DNA of 64,000 nucleotides from Pandoraea pulmonicola. GTDB taxonomy: Bacteria > Pseudomonadota > Gammaproteobacteria > Burkholderiales > Burkholderiaceae. The notes beneath the pieces were generated by a model. That model made no database searches, had not been told where the DNA came from, and was given only the letters and a program-made list of their open reading frames with translations. This document shows, one piece after another, positions 51,169 to 59,846 of the stretch. The DNA is taken from positions 3,100,001-3,164,000 of the forward strand of contig NZ_CP010310.2 of the NCBI RefSeq assembly GCF_000815105.2, given 5' to 3'. The translations under genes were made by a program, and so were the position numbers. How positions within the stretch are numbered: the first letter of the stretch is position 1; each line of letters starts with the position of its first letter.

Positions 51169-54100
51169 TCAATAGCTCCAGATCGGCCGCACCGGCGAGG
51201 GCGGCATCGGCACGTCGCCTCGCCGCGCATCGAAGTGATAGCGCATGTAGACGAGGAATCGATTCGGTGCGTAATAGTCCGAACGCTCGAACTGCACCTG
51301 GCCGCCGATGACCCAATGGCGGTTCACCCAGTACTCCGCTCGCCCCAGGATCGAGAATCCGACGCCGAAGCCGCCGCCCGATCCGTAAGTGAGGTTGCCG
51401 CTTGCCGTCTGGAGCGAGCCATCGGTCGGGAAGTACGGCATCGCCTTTTCGTGGCTTTGCGAGAACGAGACCGACCCGCGCAGATAGTAGGACCAGCGCT
51501 GCATGCGGCCGTACCATTCGAGCGGCAGCGTGAGCGAGACGTAGGTCTGCGGGCTGTAGTAGCCGCCGTGCCCGTAGGTGTAGAACCGCTCGTTCTGCGC
51601 GAAGCTGTCGAAAAACAACGTCAGGCCGGTATTCATGCGCATGTCGCGCTTGTAGATGAGCGGCAGGTCGATCCCGGCGCGCGCCGACACTTCGGAGTTG
51701 TTCAACACGTTCTCGCCCGTGAGACGCGCCACGCTCGCCTGGCCGAACACGCCCCACTTCGCGAAGTCCCGCGACACGTGGAAGGTAATCGCATCGCGAC
51801 GCACCCCGCCCCACTTCCCGTCGCCGAAGATCTCGGGCAGCGGCAGATAGGCGCCCGCATACGACACCATGCTGCCCGTCATCGGACGTCGCGACGCGTC
51901 GACCCAGTACTGGTAGCGGCCGAGATTGCCGAACAGCCGCACGCCGCCGGTCACATACGAGATCGGAAAGCCGACGGGCGTATGGCCAATGTCCGCACGA
52001 ATCCAGTCGTTCTCGTAACCGAGCATGAGCGCCTGCCCGTGCGCCTTCTGGCGCTTGGTGCCATAGTCGGTCGACACCCCGGGGTTCGCCGTCCGGAACG
52101 CCGGCACGTTGAGCAACGGCAGCGTGCCGAACTCCGACGTACCGTTGAGCGGCAAGTCGCCCGAGTCGGCGTTGACGTAGTCCGTCTGCGCGAACACGTG
52201 GCCGTCGTAGCCCGCGGCGTACTGACCATACAGCGGCACCGCGCGCGCGTTGAACATGGAGATGCCGCCGTTGCCCTTCTTCTGATCGATTTCGTAGCCC
52301 GCCGCCACGTAGGTGTTTCGCCGCGACTCGAGCGAATCGACGGCCGACTCGGCCGACGTCATGCCGTCGTAGCCGGGCAGCGCACCCTGAACGATTTCTT
52401 CCTTGCGCGCCTGGTCGTACCAGCCCTTCGCCTCGTTGTAGCGACGCTGCGACTGCGCAATACGCCCGCGCTGCACCGTCACCGCCGGATTGCCCGGGAA
52501 CTGGCCGCGCAGCCTGTCATCGAGTGCAATGGCTTCGTCGAAGCGATCCATCGCCGTAAGGCGCCGCACGGCCGCGAGCTGGGTCCACACGTCGTCCGGT
52601 GGCGCTTCGGCCAGTGCGCGGTCGAGTTCGCGGCTGGCCGCTTCGTCGTCCTGCATCTCGTACAGCACGCGAACGAGAGACAGACGCGCGTCCTGATTGT
52701 TCGGATCCTGCCGGACCTGGTCTTCGGCGATCTTGCGGGCGTCGTCGAAACGGCGTTGGTCGAAATAGATGTCGCCCAGCGTGGACAACGCCCGTTTGTC
52801 GGGCAGCTGACGCGAGAGCAGTGGGTCCAGCTTCGCGCGCGCGGTTGCATAGTCGCCCAGCGCCCGGGCGCGGTCCGCTTCGCGCAAGGCCAGGCGGTCG
52901 CGCAGATCCTGCCATTCGTCACGCTGATCGGCACCCAGCGTGGTTGGATCGATGCTCGTCAGCAGCGTGTCCAGTTCGCCATCGCGCTCCGCGGTGTTGA
53001 GCAGCTCGGCATAGCGCAGTTGAGCATCCGGCTGCGGCCTGTCCGCATGCGCCGCGAGCCAGTCGCGCATCAGGGCAAGCCCCTGGTCCGGCTGCCCCGC
53101 CGCAACGTGCGCTCGCGCCACCTCGGCGATCAGCTCGGGATCGTCGCCCGCCATCGCAAGCGCTTCGCCGTAGCGGCGCTCGCTCTGCACCGCGTCGCCC
53201 GCCGCGCGAGCCTCTCGCGCCAGGCGTGCCGTATCGCGAATGGCAAGCGTCGTCCGCAGTCGATTGATGGACGGCGTCGCGTTGGTCGGCGGGATCTGTG
53301 CGAGCGCGGCGCGCGCGCCGGCCTCGTCATCGATCACGTTCAGATAGATGGCCTGCGCATACAGCATCTGCGCGCGATCGTCGGCTTCGAGCCGCTGACG
53401 CAAGCCCTCGTCCATGACATCGCGACCGATCTTCGGCAAGCGCAACTTCCGGTAGAGGCTCGCGAGCGAATAGCGCGTCCATGCGTTACCGGGATCGAGC
53501 GCGACGGCGCGCTCCAGCACGGCCAGCGCCGGGCCGTTGCGGCCCTGGGCGATGAGGTGCTCGGCGTCGTCCGACAACGCCGCGGCTTCGGCCTTGTCGA
53601 AACGCGCCCTGTCCCGCGGGAAGCGCCCGCGCAAGTCGCCCAACAAGTTGGCCAGCTCGGTGCGGCGCTGCTGACGTGAATACAGCGTGATGAGGCCGCG
53701 CAGCGCGGCGTCGTTGTCCGGCTCGATCTTCAGCGCTTCTTTGAACAGTCGCTCCGCATCGCCATCGCGCTTCGCGTCGAGGGCGATGTCGCCGAGCAGC
53801 GCCAGGCCATCCGGGTTACGCGGGTCGCTCTGCAGCGCGCTGCGCACGAGCCGGTCGGCCTCGTCGAGCCGCCCTGCGTCGCGAGCGGCACGCGCATCGG
53901 ACATCGCCCCCCAGAACTGCGACGTCCGCAGCAGGCTGCGCCACTTTCCCGCGTTGCCGGGGTCCTGACGGATCGCCTGGGCGAACAGCGCCTGCGCCCC
54001 CTTGTGGTCGCCCTGGCGCATCTTCACCAGGCCCAGCGACCCGGTCAGCTCGCTGTCGTTCGGACGCTTCGCGCGCGCGGCATCGAGCGAATTCTGCGCG

Positions 54101-55038
54101 TCGCCTAGGCGCCCTTGATCGAGCGCCCGAATGCCCGCCTGCCGCGCCTTGTAGGCCGGATCGGCGAGCATGCGGGTGCGGGCGGCCTGCTGGGCGTTGA
54201 GTTTGTCGTAAGCGGCGCGGATATCGGTGTCGTTCGGGGCGAGCGCGAGGTAGCGTTGGTACAGCGGCAACCAGGCGAGATTGCCGTCCGCTTTGGACAG
54301 CCCGCGCTGCCAAAGCGGCAACAGTGCATTCATGTCGGCGTTGGGGCGCGCGGCGAGCTCGGCCACCATGCGCGTGCCGGCCAGGCGCGTCGACGGGCGC
54401 TCCAGCATCAGTTCGGCAAGCGACTGCGATGCGCGCGCGTCGTCGGGCGACACCTTCGCCAGATTGGCGAGTCCCTGCTGCGCGGCCGGCCAGCCGTTGG
54501 CGACGTTGGCTTGCGCGCGATAGTACTCGACCCCAAGCGCGCCGGTGGGCGGGCCGTCCGGGAACAGGGCACGATACTCCGCGAAGGCGGCGTCGGCCTG
54601 GCCACTGCGCTGCAGCAGACGCGCGCGTGCGATCCGCGACTTGTCCACGGTGTTCACGCGAATCACATCGGCCAGCGCCTTCGTCGCCGGCGCATCGGGA
54701 TAGCGTGCGCGCAAGGTCTTCAACAGTTTGTCGGCTTGCTGCGGATGGTTCTCCTCGATCTCGATCTGGCCGAGCAGCGAGAGCGCATCGGGTTGATCCG
54801 GCTGCACGAGCAACGCCTTCTCCAGCGCGGCGCGCGCGAGGTCGTTGCGATAACGCGAATGCCACAGCGCGGCGCTCGCGAGCAGATTGCCGACGTCGCG
54901 GTTCGCGGCGACCTCGCCAGGCGACCTGTCGCCGGCACCGGGCGCAGGCGCGGCGCGCACCGGCCCGCCACTCGCGGCCACGAGCAGGCATGTCACACAT
55001 GCGGAGCGAATCAGCGTGGTGCGCAAGCCTCCTCCCAT
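51169..55038 (-). CDS. bcsC: cellulose export outer-membrane protein BcsC
   Basis: 1289 residues from ATG 55038. Signal peptide (TLIRSACVTCLLVAASGGPVRA), then a long array of TPR repeats (about 40-960, for example WLPLYQRYLALAPNDTDIRAAYDKLN), then the BcsC C-terminal beta-barrel (about 970-1289) ending in aromatic strands (FLVYMRYHFDARRG). It carries the glucan from periplasm through the outer membrane. The start lies 28 nt inside bcsZ, so translation is coupled; no strong Shine-Dalgarno is seen. Length fits the family. Confidence 0.95.
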   Translation of the reverse strand: MGGGLRTTLIRSACVTCLLVAASGGPVRAAPAPGAGDRSPGEVAANRDVGNLLASAALWHSRYRNDLARAALEKALLVQPDQPDALSLLGQIEIEENHPQQADKLLKTLRARYPDAPATKALADVIRVNTVDKSRIARARLLQRSGQADAAFAEYRALFPDGPPTGALGVEYYRAQANVANGWPAAQQGLANLAKVSPDDARASQSLAELMLERPSTRLAGTRMVAELAARPNADMNALLPLWQRGLSKADGNLAWLPLYQRYLALAPNDTDIRAAYDKLNAQQAARTRMLADPAYKARQAGIRALDQGRLGDAQNSLDAARAKRPNDSELTGSLGLVKMRQGDHKGAQALFAQAIRQDPGNAGKWRSLLRTSQFWGAMSDARAARDAGRLDEADRLVRSALQSDPRNPDGLALLGDIALDAKRDGDAERLFKEALKIEPDNDAALRGLITLYSRQQRRTELANLLGDLRGRFPRDRARFDKAEAAALSDDAEHLIAQGRNGPALAVLERAVALDPGNAWTRYSLASLYRKLRLPKIGRDVMDEGLRQRLEADDRAQMLYAQAIYLNVIDDEAGARAALAQIPPTNATPSINRLRTTLAIRDTARLAREARAAGDAVQSERRYGEALAMAGDDPELIAEVARAHVAAGQPDQGLALMRDWLAAHADRPQPDAQLRYAELLNTAERDGELDTLLTSIDPTTLGADQRDEWQDLRDRLALREADRARALGDYATARAKLDPLLSRQLPDKRALSTLGDIYFDQRRFDDARKIAEDQVRQDPNNQDARLSLVRVLYEMQDDEAASRELDRALAEAPPDDVWTQLAAVRRLTAMDRFDEAIALDDRLRGQFPGNPAVTVQRGRIAQSQRRYNEAKGWYDQARKEEIVQGALPGYDGMTSAESAVDSLESRRNTYVAAGYEIDQKKGNGGISMFNARAVPLYGQYAAGYDGHVFAQTDYVNADSGDLPLNGTSEFGTLPLLNVPAFRTANPGVSTDYGTKRQKAHGQALMLGYENDWIRADIGHTPVGFPISYVTGGVRLFGNLGRYQYWVDASRRPMTGSMVSYAGAYLPLPEIFGDGKWGGVRRDAITFHVSRDFAKWGVFGQASVARLTGENVLNNSEVSARAGIDLPLIYKRDMRMNTGLTLFFDSFAQNERFYTYGHGGYYSPQTYVSLTLPLEWYGRMQRWSYYLRGSVSFSQSHEKAMPYFPTDGSLQTASGNLTYGSGGGFGVGFSILGRAEYWVNRHWVIGGQVQFERSDYYAPNRFLVYMRYHFDARRGDVPMPPSPVRPIWSY

Positions 55039-56291
55039 GTGACATGCAGCGTACCGTCGGCTGCGAACCGGAAACGGCCTTCGTGCCAGCCGAGGCCGAA
55101 CAGCGAAAGAACCGAACTGTAGTAGCCCGGCGGCGACGCGGCGTCGAGCGAGCGCGCCCGTGCAACCTGTTGCTGCGCGAGCGCCGTGTCGCCCACGGCC
55201 TGCAACAGCGGCACGAGCGACGCCGAAAAGCCGGACGGCCCGTCCTGTTTCGCCGTGCCATCGCGCGTGTTGACGCGCTCGGGCGGCGCGCCGTGCGCCG
55301 CCACGTACTTCAGCATCCCGCCGAAGGTGTGCGACAGCGCGCGAAAGTCGTCGCTGCCCGGAGCCAGCATGCCGGCCCACAGATACACGCGAATCGCGTT
55401 GTAGCTACCTTCGCCCTGTGTCTCGGGGTCGATCTCGAAACCTCGTCCTGTGCGATACGTCGCCCATTCCGGTGCGAAGCCGAGCGGCGGCGCCGTGAGC
55501 GTGATCTGCTTGAGCGAGGAAGCGACGAGCTGGCTCCAGCCGCTGTCGGGGAACAGCCCAGCCAGACGCCGCACGACCTGCATCGGCACATAGCTCGGGT
55601 TCAAGCGCCACAGATCCTTCGCGGGATGAAAGCCGACCGGCGCCGGCAGCAGCGTGCGGCCAAGTCCGGGCAGGAAGTCGGTCTCCTCTGCGGCAACGCG
55701 GCGTGCGACGAGCGCGCCGAGCGCCGTGTACCGGCGCACGCGCCACAGCCGACCGGCCTCACCCAACGCATACGCAATCCACATGTCGGCGTCGCTCGCC
55801 GGATTGCTGTCGAGCACGGCCCACTGCCCGTCGGCCTTGCGACCCCAGAGCCACGCCGGCAGATGCGCGGTGAGATCGCCCTGCGCGAGGTTGTCGGCGG
55901 TCCATTCCAGCACCTTGTCGAAGGTGGTGCGATCGTTGCCGATGAGCGCGAACATCAGCGCGTACGCCTGCCCTTCGGAGACGGTGCGCTGATCCTCCAT
56001 GCCGCGGTCGACGACGCGGCCGTCGCCGCTCAGGAAATTCGCCTTGAAGCGTGTCCAGTCGGGCCAATCGAGCGGCGCACAGGCGCGCTGCCCGCCAGCC
56101 GCCGGGGCTGGCGATGGCGCGCGGTCCGGTCCCCCGGCTCTGCCCGGTTTCGATGACGTGCCTGCCACCGCCGTCGACCTCGACTGCGCCGCCAGGTGCT
56201 GCGCGCCCGCGACCCACGGCAGGACACTACCCGCCGCGAGCGTACGCAGCACGGCGCGACGGCGCCGGCCGTAGACGTCAGCACGATTCAT
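55011..56291 (-). CDS. bcsZ: periplasmic endo-1,4-beta-glucanase BcsZ (GH8)
   Basis: 426 residues. The N-terminus RRRRAVLRTLAAGSVLPWVAGA looks like a twin-arginine export signal, and a Ser/Ala/Pro/Gly-rich linker (40-68) follows. GH8 catalytic parts are RTVSEGQAYALM with the acid Glu106 and SNPASDADMWIAYAL matching the GH8 signature (Asp167/169). It trims cellulose during synthesis and is required for normal polymer output. It starts directly after the bcsB stop and overlaps bcsC by 28 nt. Confidence 0.94.
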   Translation of the reverse strand: MNRADVYGRRRRAVLRTLAAGSVLPWVAGAQHLAAQSRSTAVAGTSSKPGRAGGPDRAPSPAPAAGGQRACAPLDWPDWTRFKANFLSGDGRVVDRGMEDQRTVSEGQAYALMFALIGNDRTTFDKVLEWTADNLAQGDLTAHLPAWLWGRKADGQWAVLDSNPASDADMWIAYALGEAGRLWRVRRYTALGALVARRVAAEETDFLPGLGRTLLPAPVGFHPAKDLWRLNPSYVPMQVVRRLAGLFPDSGWSQLVASSLKQITLTAPPLGFAPEWATYRTGRGFEIDPETQGEGSYNAIRVYLWAGMLAPGSDDFRALSHTFGGMLKYVAAHGAPPERVNTRDGTAKQDGPSGFSASLVPLLQAVGDTALAQQQVARARSLDAASPPGYYSSVLSLFGLGWHEGRFRFAADGTLHVTWEEACAPR

Positions 56292-58655
56292 TTACTTCTC
56301 CAGCCGACGCGCGGCGCGACGCTGCAGCCAACCGAAGCACTTGAGCGCAATCGCGAAGGCAGCGAGCAACGCCACGAGGCCCACGAGAACCGGATGACTC
56401 GAGAGGTGGTAGCGAATGCGGGTCCACCAGCTCACGTCTCCCACGAAATAGGTCTGGCCCAGCCGGAACGACTCGGTGCGCGAACCGTTGAACACCGCCA
56501 GGTCGCCGTGGATGTCGCCGCGTTGCGCGCTGTCGTCGATGGCATTGACGACGCCCAGCAGCGCCGGGTTGCTCGTGGCATTGATCGCTACCACGGAGCG
56601 CGACGCACTCACCGGCGATTCGAAGCCCACCAGCGCCGCGAGCGGACCGTCGGACTGCGCGTCCATGCGGGCCGGGCCGACACGGCTCGCCGCAAGCGCC
56701 GAGCCGATTGCGCCGTCACCGCGATAGCCCTGTGGCTGGCTCGTCATCACGCGGCGGGACTGGTCGATGAGCAACGGCAGCCCTTTGCCCCATTTCGCCA
56801 GCAGGTCGCCGGCGTCCTTGCCGCCGACGATCAGCAGATCTCGATCCTTGAAGCGATCGGTCTGCGTGGTGTCGAGCACCTCGAAGCGATCGGCATACAC
56901 GCCGGTGGAGCGCCCGAACTGGCCGAGCGCCGAAAAGACGGTTTCGAGCTCCGGCACGTCGGGCGTCTTCGACGTCACGATGGCAGTCTGGGCGAGATCC
57001 GCGTATTTGGTGAACGGAAAACCACTGCCCACGAAGAAGCCCAGATTCGGCATCTCGGCGTAGTGCGGCAGGCCGCTGAAGTCGATGGTCGAATCGGCGT
57101 CGATCGCCGAGCGCGCGGTGTTGGTGATCGTCTGGCTGCACACGCCTTCCTTGTGCGGCTCCATCGCGAACTGGAACGACAACGAGTTGCGCGAGGCGAC
57201 CTGAAACGCCGGAATGCGCACTTCACGCCGGTCGGCCATCGACCCGTCGGAAAGCAGTTCCACGAGCATGTGGCTCTTGTCGGCGCTGGCGCCGGAGGCG
57301 CGCAGGCGGTACGCACGCACGAACTGATCGTTGATGGCCACGCTGAGCGACGAATCGTCAGGCTTGACCGGCGGCGTATAGCGATACCTCAGATCGAGCG
57401 GCACGCCAGTGTTCTGCCACGTCAGCAGATCGGCGGGCAGATGGAGCTGAATGCGGATCGGCCACGGCATATAGCCGTTCACCTGCAGATCGCCCGGATT
57501 GTCCACCAGTTCGCCGAGCTTGACCGGGCGATCGGTGCGCACCCAGCGAGGCGCATCGTAGGCGGGGCGCGGCGGCAGCGGCTCGAGCGAGGCAATGCGG
57601 GCCGACTCGCCCGACAGCGCCGCGCGGCCGGATACCAGTGCGAGCGCCGCCGTCTCGAGATCCTTGGCGTCGCGGCCCTGCAGCACCAACAGCTTGAGCG
57701 ACGGATCGTTCGGGTTCGACATCATGCGCAGCGTGGGCGCATCGACCGTCGGCAAATTCAGCGCGGCAGGCCGCGCATCGTTCGTCGCAAAGACGATCGC
57801 GTGCCTGGACGGCAGCGAATTCACGCTCACGGGAAAACGCGTGCGGCGGTAGTCGCCGATGGCGCCGGCCCAGGTGGCCACCACACCGGCGGCATGCACC
57901 ACGGCAAGCGACGGCGGCGCGCCGAAAACGAACGGGATTGCCTGATCGCGATTGTCGTGCCGGTCGAAGAATGGCGTGGGCAGCGTGCCCAGATCGTTGC
58001 GCAGGGCGAGCGGTTGCGTGCTGGTGACGATCTCGCTTTGCGGGCTGATGTCGGCCCACAGGCTCGAGTGCGTCGGATCCTCGCACTCCATCGTGTAATG
58101 GCCGATGAGCACGAGCCGCACACGGTTGAAGCCCGAGAGCATGCGTGGGTCCAGCGCAATCTCGCGCACGAGGCTCTTGCCGCCGTCCGCCTTGTTCAGC
58201 GGCAGCGTGGCGATCAACTCTTCGTTGAGATATATCTTGATTTGCGAGAGATCGGGAAGCAGCGCGGGCGAGTAGGCATAGCGCAGGCGCAGCAGCGCGG
58301 AGGCGACCGTGTGATCGAGCCGAACACCGAAGTTGATGTCGGCCGAGCCTTCGGTGCCGCGCAGGCGCAGTCCATTGCTCTGGCCCAGTTGCGCGAACGT
58401 GACCGTGCGCTCGTTGCCGCTGGAGCTGGTCGTGGCAGGCGTCAGGGAAGGCGACGCCGGGCCCTGGGCGTCTGCGGCGGCCCCCGATGCCGTGGCGGGC
58501 GCGCCAGGCGCGCCCGTCTGTGCAGGGACTTTCCCCCGGGTAGCCGGGGGAGCCGTTGCCGCTGGCGCGGCACCTCCCGGATCCATCGCTGCGGCAGCAA
58601 GCAGGCAGATGGCAGAAACTTTGCGATAACGCGACCAAGACGCTCGAAGCTGCAT
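56292..58655 (-). CDS. bcsB: cellulose synthase periplasmic subunit BcsB
   Basis: 787 residues from ATG 58655 (MQLRASWSRYRKVSAICLLAAAAMD signal), preceded by GAGGC; the frame extends to 58715. After an Ala/Pro-rich linker come the alternating carbohydrate-binding and flavodoxin-like domains (NGLRLRGTEGSADINFGVRLD, LYLNEELIATLPL-type strands, DLLIVGGKDAGDLLAKWGKGLP). A single C-terminal membrane helix (about 757-775, VLVGLVALLAAFAIALKCFG) anchors it next to BcsA. Unusually it is the first gene of the operon, with bcsA four genes downstream. Confidence 0.94.
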   Translation of the reverse strand: MQLRASWSRYRKVSAICLLAAAAMDPGGAAPAATAPPATRGKVPAQTGAPGAPATASGAAADAQGPASPSLTPATTSSSGNERTVTFAQLGQSNGLRLRGTEGSADINFGVRLDHTVASALLRLRYAYSPALLPDLSQIKIYLNEELIATLPLNKADGGKSLVREIALDPRMLSGFNRVRLVLIGHYTMECEDPTHSSLWADISPQSEIVTSTQPLALRNDLGTLPTPFFDRHDNRDQAIPFVFGAPPSLAVVHAAGVVATWAGAIGDYRRTRFPVSVNSLPSRHAIVFATNDARPAALNLPTVDAPTLRMMSNPNDPSLKLLVLQGRDAKDLETAALALVSGRAALSGESARIASLEPLPPRPAYDAPRWVRTDRPVKLGELVDNPGDLQVNGYMPWPIRIQLHLPADLLTWQNTGVPLDLRYRYTPPVKPDDSSLSVAINDQFVRAYRLRASGASADKSHMLVELLSDGSMADRREVRIPAFQVASRNSLSFQFAMEPHKEGVCSQTITNTARSAIDADSTIDFSGLPHYAEMPNLGFFVGSGFPFTKYADLAQTAIVTSKTPDVPELETVFSALGQFGRSTGVYADRFEVLDTTQTDRFKDRDLLIVGGKDAGDLLAKWGKGLPLLIDQSRRVMTSQPQGYRGDGAIGSALAASRVGPARMDAQSDGPLAALVGFESPVSASRSVVAINATSNPALLGVVNAIDDSAQRGDIHGDLAVFNGSRTESFRLGQTYFVGDVSWWTRIRYHLSSHPVLVGLVALLAAFAIALKCFGWLQRRAARRLEK

Positions 58656-58744
58656 AGGGTGCCTCGTCTGTTCTTGTGCTGCACTGTCGCCACATCCCCA
58701 CGAGCGCTTTCCCATCGACCCGACGTCTCACCACGTCGTTGTCA

Positions 58745-58799
58745 GGCATTCCTAAGAATGCCCGGATCCTGTGGGATAGCAGTTCGTGTATCTGGATAC
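58745..58799. promoter_or_regulatory. inverted repeats in the bcs promoter region
   Basis: GGCATTC-CTAA-GAATGCC (58745-58762), a perfect 7-bp dyad, and GTATC-TG-GATAC (58788-58799), both 90-145 bases upstream of bcsB and shared with the divergent gene at 58924. Candidate operators. No c-di-GMP riboswitch-like fold is recognised. Confidence 0.4.
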
Positions 58800-58923
58800 G
58801 GCACGTTGCGCCATGCTAGCTCGCCTGTATGCCCGGAAGCAAGCAGCACTTCGCGTTGCGTTGCTGGTAGATCGGTAGACCAGTCAGCACAGGCATTGCC
58901 GCTCGCAGCATGCACCGTATAGA

Positions 58924-59166
58924 ATGCCCGGCATGAGTCCGACCGAACCCACCTCCTCCGTTGCGGCGTTGCACGCGGCCGATGCGATGATCGAGCGTCG
59001 ATATCCGTCCGACGTCGATCGTCTGCGTGAAGTCGTCGGCACCGACGTGCTGCCGTTCTATCGGGACGAACAAGCCCTCGCGGCCAGCCGTCAGGCGAGC
59101 GAGCGCTGGCCGCATCTCGTGGCGTTCGCCGATTCGCGCGACGCAACGTCGCCCGACGCGAACTGA
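58924..59166 (+). CDS. small conserved-looking hypothetical protein
   Basis: 80 residues from ATG 58924 (or 77 from ATG 58933). Acidic and helical: SSVAALHAADAMIERRYPSDVDRLREVVGTDVLPFYRDEQALAASRQASERWPHLV. No signal or membrane segment. It ends 6 nt before the HAD phosphatase gene, so the two are an operon. No family recognised; it may be a partner of the phosphatase. Confidence 0.55.
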   Translation: MPGMSPTEPTSSVAALHAADAMIERRYPSDVDRLREVVGTDVLPFYRDEQALAASRQASERWPHLVAFADSRDATSPDAN

Positions 59167-59172
59167 CATCGC

Positions 59173-59823
59173 ATGCGCGATTCCGCCATCGTCGCCGCCT
59201 TCGATTTCGACGGGACGATTTCCACGACCGATAGCCTGCGTGTGTTCGTGCGCGCCACAGTGGGTACGCCGCGTTTCGTCGCGGGCGCCTTGCGCGCATC
59301 GCCCTGGCTGATCGGCGCGGCGTTGCGCCTCGTCGATCGCGGCACCGCCAAGGCGGCGTTCCTGCGCGCATGCATCGGCGGGCGCACACGCATCCAGCTC
59401 GAAGAAGACGCTCAACGCTTCGTGGCACAACGCCTGCCCGCGCTGCTCCGTCCGGAAATGCTCTCGCGCTTGCGCCAGCATCGTGCGTACGGTCATCGGG
59501 TCGTGCTGGTCAGCGCGTCGCCGGGGCTCTATCTGCGCCCGTGGGCGGCGTCGGTCGGCTTCGATGCCGTACTGAGCACCGAGCTCGCTTTCGACGCGCG
59601 CGATCGCTTCAACGGCAAATTCGCCAAACCGAACTGCTGGGGCCCGGAGAAGGTGCGCCGTCTCGAAGACTGGTGGTCCGCCGCGCCGCCGCGTTTGCTG
59701 TTCGCCTACGGCGACAGCCGGGGCGACAAGGAGATGGCCGAACGCGCCGACCACGCGTGGATTCGCGGACAAGGCAAACTGATGCCGCTCACGGATGCGG
59801 ATGCGCCGGCGCGCGTGTCCTGA
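59173..59823 (+). CDS. HAD-IB family phosphatase (phosphoserine phosphatase-like)
   Basis: 216 residues. HAD motifs: FDFDGTI (nucleophile Asp), VLVSASPGLYL (Ser), Lys in FAKPNCWGPEKVRRL, and AYGDSRGDKEMAERAD. The helical cap between motifs I and II is of subclass IB type (phosphoserine phosphatase, CicA-like). The substrate may be a phosphorylated metabolite or lipid. It follows the small ORF and precedes the FUSC gene by 23 nt, so all three may share a transcript. Confidence 0.88.
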   Translation: MRDSAIVAAFDFDGTISTTDSLRVFVRATVGTPRFVAGALRASPWLIGAALRLVDRGTAKAAFLRACIGGRTRIQLEEDAQRFVAQRLPALLRPEMLSRLRQHRAYGHRVVLVSASPGLYLRPWAASVGFDAVLSTELAFDARDRFNGKFAKPNCWGPEKVRRLEDWWSAAPPRLLFAYGDSRGDKEMAERADHAWIRGQGKLMPLTDADAPARVS

Positions 59824-59846
59824 CATCCCGACCGACGCCCCGACGG

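Noticed and set aside
51235..53679. 814-codon plus-strand open frame
   Set aside because: Antisense to bcsC; a by-product of TPR codon usage.
56196..58922. 908-codon plus-strand open frame
   Set aside because: Antisense to bcsB with no domains; it also contradicts the clear bcsB reading frame.
58656..58923. c-di-GMP riboswitch upstream of bcsB
   Set aside because: No GEMM-type conserved core or paired helices recognised; only short dyads are present.
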